Origin: CAZFBA01 sp964517135
GTDB lineage: Bacteria; Cyanobacteriota; Vampirovibrionia; JBFMGH01
Direction: 5' to 3'
Length of the DNA stretch: 64,000 nucleotides
Assembly: GCA_964517135.1 (NCBI GenBank)
Contig: CAZFBA010000010.1
Span: 45,097 to 109,096 of the forward strand
Shown here: positions 1 through 10,040 of the stretch, in pieces
How positions within the stretch are numbered: the first letter of the stretch is position 1
Layout of the letters: each line of letters opens with the position of its first letter
Made by a program: the position numbers and the translations under genes
Notes under the pieces: generated by a model
The model's database searches: none
Told to the model about the DNA's origin: nothing
What the model saw: only the letters and a program-made list of their open reading frames with translations

Positions 1-1530
1 ACGCCCGTCAGGTATAGCATTATTATGAATCGATAAGAATATATCAGCTTTTTTACTGGCTGCAAAGTCTGGCCTTTCGTATATACCAAGAGCTACATCA
101 CTGTAACGGGTTAAAACTGGACGTGCTCCTTTATCTTCAAGCATTTTAGCAAGTTTTTTAGACATTTCCAGGTTAATTTGTTTTTCCGGTATACCGCCAG
201 GGCCAACAGCGCCCTTTTCCCAGCCACCATGACCAGGATCAATAGCAATAACTTTATCTTTCAGAGGGTTTTCAGTATCTACTCTAGGTGGATATTTAAT
301 CTGTATGATAAGTTTAAGGGTTCCTTTTGCTGCTTCTCCTACATAATAAAGGTCATAACCCCATTGCTGATTTTTCTTAAACAGGATATCAAGAACATAA
401 ACATTATTAGCAGGCTGACTCCATTTTATTTGATCGAGATACCCATCTTTCATATCATATTTAATTATGTCAGTATCTGCTTTTGCACCATAGAGAGTAA
501 TAGAAAGCTTTGACTGATCAACGGATTGGTCAACCAGAAATGGTATTTTTCTCGTAACAGGTATATGAACAAGGGTTGAATTATAGACATGCTGAAGGTT
601 TATAGACCTTATTTCAGTAAAAGGTACAGGAGTGCCTGCTGGAAGAAGCTTAACCTGATTGCTGGAAATATAACCCTCAAGGTTTTCAGCCAGTTTAAAA
701 CGATAATGACCACTTTCAAAGCCTGTTAGATGAAGCCTGGTACCTATAGGTAGAGGTGTAAGGCGGGCATCTCCCGGCCCTGTTCTGACAGTTGCCTTAT
801 CTCTAGTAACCTCAGCTACACGAGGGTTTTTATAGGGCTGCCAGGTAGTTATAGAGGTTTGTGATTGTACTGTCTTTGAAGTTCCGCTGCCATCACTTAA
901 GTGAATCTTTAGAGGTGCGTTTTTAAGGTCGTCTTCAGGTTTTACTCTATAGATACCGTTGTAATAGCCTTTTACAGGCACCCCTGGCATGCCGTAAACT
1001 TCACCAAGAACGAGCTTTTTAACAGTATCAATTTCTGGAGGTAGTTCTGTCATAGCTATTTTAATAGAGTCACTAATTGAAAATGAAGCATTTCTACCGG
1101 GAGAACCTTTAAACGATACATTAATAATTTCTCCCGGGGAATATATAACCGTACCGTCAGGCTTAATAGTATTGGTGGCAATCTGAAGAGGCCAGGCCGG
1201 TAAAGCTTTCTCAGGGTATGGAGAGGTAATACGGAATGTCTTTTCTTTTACCATACCATCACGGCTTGATCTAAGATTAAAAACATTTGTGCCGGGGCTA
1301 AGAGGAACCATTGTAACAAAGATACCTTCTTTATGAAGGTTTATACGTCTTCCATTGATAGTAAATTGGCTGCCAGGGTTGGTATTTCCGATGAAATAGG
1401 TGCTGGGTGCATCTATCCTGTGAACAGGGTTCGGGTATATGACTGTTATATCCTGCACTGCAAAACCAGGTAGCACTATTAACAAAGATAAAAGAAAGAT
1501 ATAAATACCTTTAATCAGCAAACGACACAT
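1..1530 (-). CDS. N-acetylmuramoyl-L-alanine amidase (Amidase_3), 3' end outside window
   Basis: Exported peptidoglycan amidase that would cut the bond between MurNAc and the stem peptide. The frame is open from an ATG at 1530 to the window edge (510 codons), so the C-terminus is missing. A signal peptide covers about residues 1-24. An SH3b-like domain lies near 235-300 (VRTGPG...GYISSNQVKLL), then an AMIN-like beta region, then the start of the catalytic domain from about residue 425: VIAIDPGHGG with the first zinc His, a following Glu in GIPEKQINLEM, and LSIHNNA with the second zinc His. The last zinc/catalytic Glu would lie beyond the edge. GGAGTA sits 7 bases before the ATG. The family assignment is firm; a role in daughter-cell separation is inferred from the family. 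Confidence 0.9.
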   Translation of the reverse strand, partial: MCRLLIKGIYIFLLSLLIVLPGFAVQDITVIYPNPVHRIDAPSTYFIGNTNPGSQFTINGRRINLHKEGIFVTMVPLSPGTNVFNLRSSRDGMVKEKTFRITSPYPEKALPAWPLQIATNTIKPDGTVIYSPGEIINVSFKGSPGRNASFSISDSIKIAMTELPPEIDTVKKLVLGEVYGMPGVPVKGYYNGIYRVKPEDDLKNAPLKIHLSDGSGTSKTVQSQTSITTWQPYKNPRVAEVTRDKATVRTGPGDARLTPLPIGTRLHLTGFESGHYRFKLAENLEGYISSNQVKLLPAGTPVPFTEIRSINLQHVYNSTLVHIPVTRKIPFLVDQSVDQSKLSITLYGAKADTDIIKYDMKDGYLDQIKWSQPANNVYVLDILFKKNQQWGYDLYYVGEAAKGTLKLIIQIKYPPRVDTENPLKDKVIAIDPGHGGWEKGAVGPGGIPEKQINLEMSKKLAKMLEDKGARPVLTRYSDVALGIYERPDFAASKKADIFLSIHNNAIPDGR

Positions 1531-1836
1531 GAAGTACTCCTTTTCTTTTATGCAAAAAAATAATTATGCCTATTTTATGCTACACATGCCTGAATATGAA
1601 TTTATTTTGTGCAAATTTTACGCATAGTTAAGAACGTAATTTACTTTTTTAAATTGATACATAATATAAAAATAGATTCTAGAAATTAGTGTTGGGGGTT
1701 AAAATCCTTTTAGGGGCTTAAAAAATCGCATGTTAATTGTAGCCTATTTTTTATATAGTTAATATTTGATTTAAAGTAATATCAGTTATCTCGCAGTACT
1801 AATAGGAATCATTATTATTAATAGTTTTTCAGCCTG
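1531..1836. other. Intergenic region, 306 bp
   Basis: AT-rich spacer upstream of the amidase and downstream of the DUF445 gene, both on the minus strand. It should hold the amidase promoter. I see no ORF, strong hairpin or repeat in it. Confidence 0.5.
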
Positions 1837-3099
1837 CTATGACCAAATACCGCCAGATAGCATAAATATCATTGAGTTGATACAGCCTATAATGAAGCCT
1901 ATAAAACCGCCAATTCTTTCTATTCCTCTTAGTTCTCTTCTAGATATATCTGTAATAAGCTTTTCAAGGCGTCCAGGTGAAAAGCGTGCTATTTTGTCTG
2001 AAATAACGTAGTCTATACCCATAAGCGGTATCGTCTTTTCTATCAGTGTACCGAGTTCTTGTTCCAGGTATTTGTTGATAAAGCTTGCAATCTCTTTTTT
2101 TATAAACACAATGGTTTTTGGGTTTATTTTAGACGTATCAAAACGGACAATTTTATCAGTAATGATTCTTGTCATGTCTTCTCTTGAAATTCTATCGCTA
2201 ATTTGTTTGCTGTTTTGCAATATATAATTTATAAAAATACCGGTTAGATGCTCTTTAAGCATTGATACTGTTGAGTATGGCAGGCTTTCAAATCTGAATT
2301 GCGAGATATTTTCTGCAAGTTTTTGTTTTATTTCAAGTTCTTTAATAGCTTCCTGGATTGTTTCGTTAGCCGATTCCGGTTCATTTTTCAGGAAATCTCT
2401 TGTGTTTTCGAGTATAGACTTAACCGTAATGATTCTTGATATGTAATAAAAGCTTCCTCTGGTATTATGTTGAACGAGATAGTTAAGCTCGTCAATATTT
2501 TCAGGTGTAAGCATTTCTAGAATCCAGTTTCGAATGTTATTTGGAGTAGCTATATGATAGAAAAATGAGTTAGTGATACTGTAAGCTGTATTCATCGGTA
2601 TAGAAATGCTTAATATTACGCTATCAATAGATTTTTCAATAAACTCTTTTGCGACCGGGCTTGTAGTAATAGAGTCTTCTATGATGTCTGGCAGGCTTTG
2701 CATAAGAAATGCAGAGACCAGCCCGGCTATTTCTTCAGATATATCACGTAGTTTTCTAATATTTTGAAACTCTTTTAAAATAGAATCAACAATAGCATCA
2801 ACTGCCTGTTCGATATTTTCAGGAGTTACAAGCTTAATGGTAATATTCTGAATATCATCCGGGGTTAGCAGTTGACCTGTTACTGTACTGGCAACTTTAT
2901 TGGCCAGTTTTTCTTGCTCTTTAGGGAACAATCCTGGCGTAAAAGGAACATCAAGCCTTATGTTTAAAGATGGTATATTAATACTTTTTCTTGTATATGG
3001 CCTGAATAGCATTTTAATAGCAAGCCAGTTAGTAAAATAACCTATCAGAGCACCTAATATGGGTGGTAAAAATATTGATATTACTGTGTTGATGGCCAT
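1837..3099 (-). CDS. DUF445 (YheB-like) membrane protein
   Basis: 420-residue protein of the DUF445 family, function unknown. The family signature is at the N-terminus: LGALIGYFTNWLAIKMLFRP, inside the first hydrophobic segment (about residues 5-30). The long middle part is helical and charged. A second hydrophobic segment (GFIGFIIGCINSMIFML) closes the C-terminus, so the bulk is probably held on one face of the membrane by two end anchors. The length matches the family. It is the last gene of a likely three-gene minus-strand operon after the two small genes at 3150-3991. No clear Shine-Dalgarno precedes the ATG, which suggests coupling or re-initiation. Confidence 0.88.
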   Translation of the reverse strand: MAINTVISIFLPPILGALIGYFTNWLAIKMLFRPYTRKSINIPSLNIRLDVPFTPGLFPKEQEKLANKVASTVTGQLLTPDDIQNITIKLVTPENIEQAVDAIVDSILKEFQNIRKLRDISEEIAGLVSAFLMQSLPDIIEDSITTSPVAKEFIEKSIDSVILSISIPMNTAYSITNSFFYHIATPNNIRNWILEMLTPENIDELNYLVQHNTRGSFYYISRIITVKSILENTRDFLKNEPESANETIQEAIKELEIKQKLAENISQFRFESLPYSTVSMLKEHLTGIFINYILQNSKQISDRISREDMTRIITDKIVRFDTSKINPKTIVFIKKEIASFINKYLEQELGTLIEKTIPLMGIDYVISDKIARFSPGRLEKLITDISRRELRGIERIGGFIGFIIGCINSMIFMLSGGIWS

Positions 3100-3149
3100 A
3101 ATACATAAGTAATTTCAATTAAATTCAGGGTTATAAACGTCCTGAATCT

Positions 3150-3341
3150 CTAGTTACGCTTCATATATATAAAACGTTTAACGTAATTACTGTCAAGACC
3201 TGGAAGTTTGCTATAAAAAATCTCGCAGATATCTTCCATACTTGTATGTTTAGAGAGTAAATCCATCACAAGTGTTTTGACATCAAGTTTTTTTAGTAAT
3301 TCTTCGCCATCTAATAGTTTTTCTAATTCTTCTTCAGTCAT
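3150..3341 (-). CDS. Small acidic hypothetical protein, 63 aa
   Basis: A short gene starting 17 bases after the stop of the upstream gene. Its AGGAG Shine-Dalgarno overlaps that gene's TAG stop, which supports real translation. The product is helical and acidic at the N-terminus (MTEEELEKLLDGEELLKKL) and ends with basic residues (YVKRFIYMKRN). No membrane segment, cysteine pattern or known family is recognised. It lies between the anchored protein at 3359-3991 and DUF445, so a role with either is possible but unsupported. Confidence 0.65.
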   Translation of the reverse strand: MTEEELEKLLDGEELLKKLDVKTLVMDLLSKHTSMEDICEIFYSKLPGLDSNYVKRFIYMKRN

Positions 3342-3358
3342 CTTCTAATCAAAAGCTC

Positions 3359-3991
3359 CTAATTAACCTGAATTGTCTTGATAAAGTCCTTTGCTGCATC
3401 TATATTAAAATTGCCCGGAGTATTGAGTGACAATACTATAACATTTTTCTTTTTATTAGAAAAGGTCATGACGGCAAAAATTCCCTCATACTTCATTTCA
3501 TCGCCTTTTGTTCGGTCTTCCAGTGTGACTTCTGCCTGAACGTAAGGGATTTCTCTGGTGGCAGTAGGTAAAGTACCTTCTTTAATAATTTTAAGGTCTT
3601 TTAATCGTACATTTTTGTGCTTGCTCTGGTGTATAGCTTTTTCTATTTCTTCTGGTGATAGAGCCTGCCTGAAGTTATCTTCATTTATTTTGACTATCCA
3701 GCCGGGTGGTTGAGCCATAATAAGCACCTGTTGATCAGGCGAATACATAAATACGGCAGCTTTCGCACCAAATAAATCAAATGCTTTCATCAACGAATAA
3801 CCTTCAGGAAGCGAATAGCTTGCGATATCATTTGCTCTTTGCTCTATAGTTTGAGCATCTCCTTCTTTAAGCTGTTCTTTAACTTCAGAAGATATATAAT
3901 TATAAGTAGCACAACAAATACCACCTGTTACAAAGATGACAATGACACTTACTACTATAATTATTAGAAAAACCTTAAGAAATCCCTTCAT
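3359..3991 (-). CDS. Single-span membrane-anchored hypothetical protein
   Basis: About 210 residues. I chose the ATG at 3991 (MKGFLKVF) because GGAGG lies five bases upstream; the longer frame from a TTG at 4021 has no ribosome site. One transmembrane helix near the N-terminus (FLIIIVVSVIVIFVTGGICC) is followed by an outside domain of about 170 residues. That domain contains SLPEGYSLMKAFDLFGAKAAVFMYSP and ends in DAAKDFIKTIQVN. The fold resembles small periplasmic beta-rich domains in which a protein variable is read as a mobile lipoprotein-like unit, but I do not recognise a family. It is probably the first gene of the 3991-1837 operon. Confidence 0.8.
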   Translation of the reverse strand: MKGFLKVFLIIIVVSVIVIFVTGGICCATYNYISSEVKEQLKEGDAQTIEQRANDIASYSLPEGYSLMKAFDLFGAKAAVFMYSPDQQVLIMAQPPGWIVKINEDNFRQALSPEEIEKAIHQSKHKNVRLKDLKIIKEGTLPTATREIPYVQAEVTLEDRTKGDEMKYEGIFAVMTFSNKKKNVIVLSLNTPGNFNIDAAKDFIKTIQVN

Positions 3992-4235
3992 TTTTCCTCC
4001 ATGGCAGCTCGAATGTTTCAATTTTTAAATTATAATAAATTAACGGTTTGAGTGAAAGATTTTTTTTATTATACTTCAAATAACCTGTTGATGTTAAAGA
4101 GCAGTATTTTGCCACAGGATGAGCGTATGAGCGGGGTGTTATTTAATTTTTTTGTATTTTCAAATTGATCCGGTGTTCTCTAAATTGCTTTTAGCAGGCT
4201 AAAATTAAATTTATAACCTGAAATGAGGGTCAAAA

Positions 4236-6839
4236 ATGAGATGTGATGATAAGAAGATAAGCAACGCAGACAGCAGGCAGGTTGATATTGATAAAGCTAC
4301 GCCTCTGATGAAACAGTATTTAAATATAAAGAAAGATCATATTGACCTGGTATTGCTCTTCAGGATGGGTGATTTTTATGAAACTTTCTTTGAGGATGCT
4401 ATTATAGCAGCAGAGGCATTAGAAATTACACTAACAGCAAGAGATGCTGGTGATTTAGGCAAAGTACCGCTTGCAGGTATTCCCTGTAAGGCACTGGATA
4501 ACTACGTACCAAAGTTGCTCAATAAAGGGTATAAAGTTGCTATCTGCGAACAGGTTGAAGATCCTGCACTGGCAAAAGGTATTGTAGATAGAAAAGTTGT
4601 TAAAATTCTTACATCAGGGACAATTACTGATCTTCATTTGTTAAATGCCAGAAAAAATAACTATCTTGCAGCTATTATAGGTGATAAGAAAGAACCTGAA
4701 AGTTTCGGGCTGGCTTTTGTGGATATTTCTACCGGTGAGTTTAAGATGACAGAATTAGATGGAAAGCAACTAATGGTTGAACTAAACCGTGTTGACCCCA
4801 GTGAGTTGCTTGTGCCCTCTAAAAAAATAAAACCCGGAGATATGCAAATTGTTGCAGAGATAGTGCCTGATTTACCTAAAAACGTTGCAAATATCGTTAA
4901 AGATCGTTTTACTATGACCTTGAGACCCAATTTTGCCTTCAGTCTTGTGGATGGAACTGAAGACCTGAAAAGGGTTTTTCATGTAAAGTCTCTAGAAGCT
5001 TTTGGATGTGACAAAATGCCACTGGCAACAATGGCTTCAGCAGCTATTATTGATTATCTTGAAGAAACACAAAAAGATAACCTGCCTGCTTTTGATGTAA
5101 TTACACCGTATACATTGTCAAAATATGTTTCACTTGATAATACTACCCGTAGAAACCTTGAACTTACCCGTACAGTAAGAGATGGCTCTTTTCAAGGAAG
5201 CCTGCTCTGGGCAATAGATAAAACAAAGACCTCTATGGGTGGAAGAATGATACGTCAGTGGATTGAACAGCCACTTCAGGATATCAAAGAAATCAACAGC
5301 CGACTTGAAACAGTTGAAGAACTGGTTGAAAAAAGACAGCTTGCCTGCAATCTTGAAAATATACTCTCAGAATTTAACGATATAGAAAGAATAGCTTCAA
5401 GGATAAGTAACAATAGTGCTAACGCCAGAGAACTAATAGCTTTGAAAGACTCTCTTTTTAAATTGCCAGAACTTTCAGATGCTGTTCAAGGAACAACATC
5501 ACCCTATTTGCAAACTCTTTCATATGTGCCTGAATCTGTTATTGAAGCAGCAAAACTGATTGACAGAACTCTTAAAGATGATCCATCAGCTGCTCTTAAA
5601 GATGGCAACCTCATTAGAGATGGCTTCAGCCCTGATCTTGATGAGTACAGGGTGATTTTAAGCGGCGGCAAAAACTGGATTCAGGAATTTGAACGCAGTG
5701 AAAAAGAAAAAACAGGCGTAAAATCACTTAAAGTAAGTTTCAATAAAACCTTCGGATACTACATAGAGGTAACTCATGCTAATACAGGCTTTGTACCTGA
5801 AGAGTATATCAGAAAACAAACTCTGACTAATGCAGAAAGATACATTACACCAGAATTAAAAGAGTATGAAAACAAAGTATTAAACGCACAAACAAAAGTT
5901 ACAGATCTTGAATATCAAATATTCATTGACTTGAGAGATACCATTAAAGATTATATTTCAAGAATAAGGTCAGTAGCAAAGGCAATAGCAATTGCAGATG
6001 TGATGTTATCCTTTTCTAATGTAGCTATTGAACAAAAATACTGTCGACCTGTGGTTACTGATTCAGAATACCTGGAGATCAAAGAAGGCAGACATCCTGT
6101 TATAGAAAAGATTTTGCCAATGGGTAGTTATGTTCCTAATGATCTGAAGCTCTGCTCTTCTAACGTTGATACTGAAGATCCTCAAATAATGATATTGACA
6201 GGGCCTAATATGGCTGGCAAGTCAACCTATATGCGTCAGGTAGCACTAATAGTTATACTGGCACAGATAGGTTGCTATGTTCCTGCTGACTATGCATCTA
6301 TAGGCATTGTCGACAGGATCTTTACAAGAGTTGGTGCAGTAGATGACCTTGCAACAGGTCAATCTACATTTATGGTAGAGATGAATGAGACAGCTTATAT
6401 ACTTAATTCAGCTACACCTAAAAGCCTGATTCTTCTTTATGAAATTGGCCGTGGCACCTCAACCTTTGATGGCGTAGCTATAGCCTGGTCTGTGACAGAA
6501 TATATTGCTGAAACTATTTGTGCCAGAACGATTTTTGCTACTCACTATCATGAAATAAATGTTTTAGCCAGAAACTTTTCACGGGTAGGAAATTTCAGGG
6601 TTACTGTTGCTGAAGACGAAGAAGAAATAAGGTTTTTACATAGAGTAGTTCCAGGAGGGGCCAGTAGAAGCTATGGTATTCAGGTGGCAAAGATGGCCGG
6701 GCTGCCTAACTCAGTAATTTCTCGTTCTCAAACCCTTATGGAAAGGCTCTTAAGAGAAGAATCTGCTTATATTTCTGCCCGCAAAAAATTCTCACGGGAA
6801 GAAGATTCTCCGCAGCTTTCACTTTTTACAAAAGAATAA
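4236..6839 (+). CDS. mutS: DNA mismatch repair protein MutS, with Walker B Asp replaced by Tyr
   Basis: 867 residues, normal for MutS. Domain I has the mismatch-reading motif (LLFRMGDFYETFFEDA). The connector, lever/clamp and ATPase domains follow. Walker A is GPNMAGKST at residues 656-664, and the STFMVEMNETA signature loop is intact. Walker B normally reads LLDEIGRGTST; here it is LLYEIGRGTST. Tyr735 (codon TAT at 6438-6440) replaces the magnesium-coordinating Asp, a one-base change from GAT. The neighbouring catalytic Glu is kept. It is a single gene with no mutL adjacent. Identity is certain; activity is in doubt if the base is real. Confidence 0.97.
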   Translation: MRCDDKKISNADSRQVDIDKATPLMKQYLNIKKDHIDLVLLFRMGDFYETFFEDAIIAAEALEITLTARDAGDLGKVPLAGIPCKALDNYVPKLLNKGYKVAICEQVEDPALAKGIVDRKVVKILTSGTITDLHLLNARKNNYLAAIIGDKKEPESFGLAFVDISTGEFKMTELDGKQLMVELNRVDPSELLVPSKKIKPGDMQIVAEIVPDLPKNVANIVKDRFTMTLRPNFAFSLVDGTEDLKRVFHVKSLEAFGCDKMPLATMASAAIIDYLEETQKDNLPAFDVITPYTLSKYVSLDNTTRRNLELTRTVRDGSFQGSLLWAIDKTKTSMGGRMIRQWIEQPLQDIKEINSRLETVEELVEKRQLACNLENILSEFNDIERIASRISNNSANARELIALKDSLFKLPELSDAVQGTTSPYLQTLSYVPESVIEAAKLIDRTLKDDPSAALKDGNLIRDGFSPDLDEYRVILSGGKNWIQEFERSEKEKTGVKSLKVSFNKTFGYYIEVTHANTGFVPEEYIRKQTLTNAERYITPELKEYENKVLNAQTKVTDLEYQIFIDLRDTIKDYISRIRSVAKAIAIADVMLSFSNVAIEQKYCRPVVTDSEYLEIKEGRHPVIEKILPMGSYVPNDLKLCSSNVDTEDPQIMILTGPNMAGKSTYMRQVALIVILAQIGCYVPADYASIGIVDRIFTRVGAVDDLATGQSTFMVEMNETAYILNSATPKSLILLYEIGRGTSTFDGVAIAWSVTEYIAETICARTIFATHYHEINVLARNFSRVGNFRVTVAEDEEEIRFLHRVVPGGASRSYGIQVAKMAGLPNSVISRSQTLMERLLREESAYISARKKFSREEDSPQLSLFTKE

Positions 6840-6965
6840 ATGAAAACCATTTAATTCATAAACTATTAATAAATTGACCTGAAACAGTTATAGAAATTGA
6901 TGTCTAGCGAATACATCTTTTTAACACAGTGTTAAAACATCGCAGGAAACAGAAGTTAGGGGGTC

Positions 6966-7002
6966 GGGTTTAAAAGTGCAGCTTCGCCGCACTTTTAAAC
7001 CC
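6966..7002. repeat. Perfect 14-bp hairpin downstream of mutS
   Basis: GGGTTTAAAAGTGC and its exact complement are separated by the 9-base loop AGCTTCGCC. No T-run follows on either strand, so it is not a classical intrinsic terminator. The GGGT...ACCC ends match the design of the 16-bp hairpin inside the repeat at 36329-36363. Confidence 0.6.
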
Positions 7003-7118
7003 TCTAGAATAAATAGACTATAAATTGATGAATAATTCGGGGAAAACCAGGAATGCATTTTTAATAAACTGTTTAAAGAGTATAATAGTGCTGTTAGATA
7101 AATCATAGATAATTTGCT

Positions 7119-8552
7119 ATGGAATGCCCGAGCTGTAAGCAAAATATAAATAAAAATTCCAGAGAATGCCCTCACTGTGGCTATAAAGGCATTGAGCAGT
7201 ATAATATCAATTCAAGAAAAAAAAATGTCAATCGATTTCTGATTGTATTTTTTGTGTTTATTTTACCTGTATTTATTTGTTTTGCAGGTTTAGTTTCTCT
7301 AGTTGCTTCGATAAGTTATATTTATGCAACAAGTGATAGCTATCAATTCGATAAATACAGAGATAAAGTTAAAAAGAACCCGAAAGATATTGATGCCCAG
7401 ATGAGTTTAGCTGAACTATATGTTAAAAAGTATAAATATAAAAAGGCTATTGATAAATATTTAACTGTTCTTAAGCTTGATCCTGAGAATATTCAAGCTT
7501 ATGAAGGGCTGTGTTTTAATTATTACAAGCTAAAATCTTATAATGATTCCCAAAAATATTGTGAAGAAGCCCTGAAAAGAGATAATAAATTAAAGGATTC
7601 AAACTATTATCTTGGCTGTTCTTTAAAAAAACTTGGTCAGTCTGATTCAGCTTCAGAATTTCTTTTAAAAGCCTATGAACTTGATCAGGCTAACTATGAC
7701 TATGTTATGGCAGTTGCAGAAAACCTTGAGGCTTCAAATGACAGAATAAATGCTATTCGCTTTTACGAAAAAGCCAGTGTTTTGAAGCCTGATAAATCAG
7801 AACCCTTTACGTCTTTAGCAAAGCTTTATACACATTATAATAATTCACCAAAAGCACTGGAAATGGCTAAAACAGCTCTAAAAAATGATAATAAGTGCTA
7901 CAACAAATACATTTTAGCTTATGTATACGAAAAGTCAAAAGAGCCTGATCAGGCAATTGAATATTATGACAAGACCATTGAATGCGATAAATATGACTAT
8001 CACGACACAAAATATAGATTAGGCAATTGTTACCTTGAAAAAAAAGATTTTACACAGGCTGAAAACTGGTATAAAGAAGCATTATATAAAGAAAAGTTAG
8101 CTAAATATGCTTATATAGGTCTTATAAAAGTATACATTGAGTCAGAAAATACTGAAGAACTTGATAAAACAATTAATAAATATCTTGAAGAACTTGAATA
8201 TACTGATGATGCTTATCATACAGCTGGCAGTATCTTTTTAAGCTATAATAATTTTGAGCAGGCTTCAAAGTATCTCTCTAAAGCACTGGAAGTTAATGAT
8301 AAGCATCCGGGAGCACTAAATGACCTGGGATCAGTCTATTATAGACAGAAAAAATTTAAAACATCTCTTGAGTATTATCAAAAAGCTAATCAATATGACA
8401 AAAATAATGGTATGTTTATTTATAACCTGACCTGGAACTATTTAAAGCTTAATGACCATCAAAATGTTGAAAAGTATCACATATTGCTAAAAAAAACAGA
8501 TTCACACTGGAATACAAAGTTTGAATCAGAAATTAGCCGGTTGAAAGGTTAG
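7119..8552 (+). CDS. Zinc-ribbon, membrane-anchored TPR protein
   Basis: 477 residues. The N-terminus is a zinc ribbon with Cys3, Cys6, Cys17 and Cys20 (CPSC...CPHC). One transmembrane helix follows at about residues 38-68. The rest, from about 80 to 470, is a run of roughly eleven 34-residue TPR units of the type A..Y..A...DP...A. This layout places the ribbon in the cytoplasm and the TPR array outside, or the reverse. It should act as a scaffold for other proteins; no enzyme domain is present. A TATAAT at about 7080 precedes the ATG by some 30 bases and no Shine-Dalgarno is visible. The 3' end overlaps the convergent nhaC gene by 20 bases. Confidence 0.85.
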   Translation: MECPSCKQNINKNSRECPHCGYKGIEQYNINSRKKNVNRFLIVFFVFILPVFICFAGLVSLVASISYIYATSDSYQFDKYRDKVKKNPKDIDAQMSLAELYVKKYKYKKAIDKYLTVLKLDPENIQAYEGLCFNYYKLKSYNDSQKYCEEALKRDNKLKDSNYYLGCSLKKLGQSDSASEFLLKAYELDQANYDYVMAVAENLEASNDRINAIRFYEKASVLKPDKSEPFTSLAKLYTHYNNSPKALEMAKTALKNDNKCYNKYILAYVYEKSKEPDQAIEYYDKTIECDKYDYHDTKYRLGNCYLEKKDFTQAENWYKEALYKEKLAKYAYIGLIKVYIESENTEELDKTINKYLEELEYTDDAYHTAGSIFLSYNNFEQASKYLSKALEVNDKHPGALNDLGSVYYRQKKFKTSLEYYQKANQYDKNNGMFIYNLTWNYLKLNDHQNVEKYHILLKKTDSHWNTKFESEISRLKG

Positions 8553-9945
8553 TTTCACACTCTTCTTTGCTACAATAGCATATTCCAATACCTGTAAATG
8601 CCCATAATAAAGTAAATACCGGTACTAAAAGGTTAACAAAAGTAAACGGTACATATTCTATTGTAGGCACGGCAAGTGTTTGAGCAACAAATATTCCTGA
8701 AAAGCCCCATGGCAAAAGAGGGGAAATCATTGTGCCACCATCTTCAAGAGTGCGGGAAAGGTTGGCATTTTCCAGATTGAGTTTTTTATACAGTGGTAAA
8801 AACATCCTTCCGGGTATAATAATAGCCATATAAAGGCTTGCAAGAAGCATAGCAGCAATCCAGCTGGTAACAAGTGTAGCAGGTATAAGGGTTTTTGCTG
8901 ATGTAAGAAACTTACTCATCCCTTCAATAAGTGTTTCAAGCATACGTGTTTTTTCCATTATACCTCCCAGGCCAAGACCCAGAAAAGCAATGGAAATTAT
9001 ACGCATCATACTCTGAAGACCACCCCTGCTGAGAAGATTATCTATGCGTTCAACCCCTGTAGATGAAGTATAACCTTCATTTAAGATTATTGCTACTTCG
9101 TGAAGGCTGTGTCCTTCTATAAACAATCCATATAAAACACCTATTACAACTGCTATAATGAGGGTAGGTAGAGCACTAATGCGTTTAAAGGCAAGCACTA
9201 TAACTAATACTGGTGGTATTAAACACCACCAGCCCAGATGAAAATTCTGTTTTAAGATTTGAAGGGTTTCCTGCAGTTCAGCTGTTTTTGCTGCTTCAAT
9301 CGGGCTGGATAGAGAAATAAGACAATAAATGATAAGGGCAACCAGCAATGCCGGAATTGTAGTCCACATCATATACTTAATATGATCAAAAAGTTTTGTT
9401 TCTGCAACAGCAGCAGCAAGGTTTGTAGAGTCTGAAAGCGGAGACATTTTATCCCCGAAAAATGCACCTGAAACAACACAGCCTACTATCATAGGTGCTG
9501 GAACATCAAGGCTTGCTCCAACACCAAGCAAGGCAATGCCAACTGTACCAACAGTAGTCCAGGAACTACCAGTTGCAATTGATGTAATACAGCAAATTAT
9601 AAGGCAGGAAGGAAGAAATATTTCTGGTGAAAGGAATTTTAATCCTAGATAAATTAAATATGGTACAATTCCACCCATCATCCAGGATGCAATTAATACA
9701 CCAATGGTCATAAGTATAATAACAGGTATAATAGCTATTTTACATCCTGCAATGATTGCCTCTTCAACTTCTTGCCAGCTAAAACCGTTCATCATAGCTA
9801 CTATTGCAGATACTATAACTACACTGGCAAGCGTTATCTCAATAGGCATACCTGCATTGAGTGTTAGAGACATCGCAAAAATAAGATAGGCAAGTATAAT
9901 AATAATTGCTGAAATATGTGGTTTTTTGACTTCTAAATCGTCCAT
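8533..9945 (-). CDS. nhaC: Na+/H+ antiporter, NhaC family
   Basis: 470-residue inner-membrane transporter with about twelve hydrophobic segments. The NhaC-type motif GDKMSPLSDSTNLAAAVA lies mid-protein (about residues 165-182). By family it exchanges Na+ for H+; related proteins exchange malate/lactate or amino acids, so the substrate is not certain. It is a single minus-strand gene. Its stop lies inside the 3' end of the convergent TPR gene. The leader upstream holds a nested hairpin with a T-run (10041-10102), which may terminate an upstream transcript or attenuate this one. Confidence 0.88.
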   Translation of the reverse strand: MDDLEVKKPHISAIIIILAYLIFAMSLTLNAGMPIEITLASVVIVSAIVAMMNGFSWQEVEEAIIAGCKIAIIPVIILMTIGVLIASWMMGGIVPYLIYLGLKFLSPEIFLPSCLIICCITSIATGSSWTTVGTVGIALLGVGASLDVPAPMIVGCVVSGAFFGDKMSPLSDSTNLAAAVAETKLFDHIKYMMWTTIPALLVALIIYCLISLSSPIEAAKTAELQETLQILKQNFHLGWWCLIPPVLVIVLAFKRISALPTLIIAVVIGVLYGLFIEGHSLHEVAIILNEGYTSSTGVERIDNLLSRGGLQSMMRIISIAFLGLGLGGIMEKTRMLETLIEGMSKFLTSAKTLIPATLVTSWIAAMLLASLYMAIIIPGRMFLPLYKKLNLENANLSRTLEDGGTMISPLLPWGFSGIFVAQTLAVPTIEYVPFTFVNLLVPVFTLLWAFTGIGICYCSKEECETNLSTG

Positions 9946-10040
9946 ATATTGCCTCTGGTGCGTTTCAAACCTTAATACCTCTAAGAATGTTTATTTGCAT
10001 ATGTTATTCAATTTAAACTTTTATTTTATCAGAAATATTT

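Noticed and set aside
4212..4226. 15-base match between the mutS leader and the glgP upstream inverted repeat
   Set aside because: One such match is expected by chance in 64 kb of AT-rich DNA, and the second arm is absent at mutS.
4661..4930. Antisense frame in mutS
   Set aside because: Lies fully inside a certain gene, with no ribosome site.
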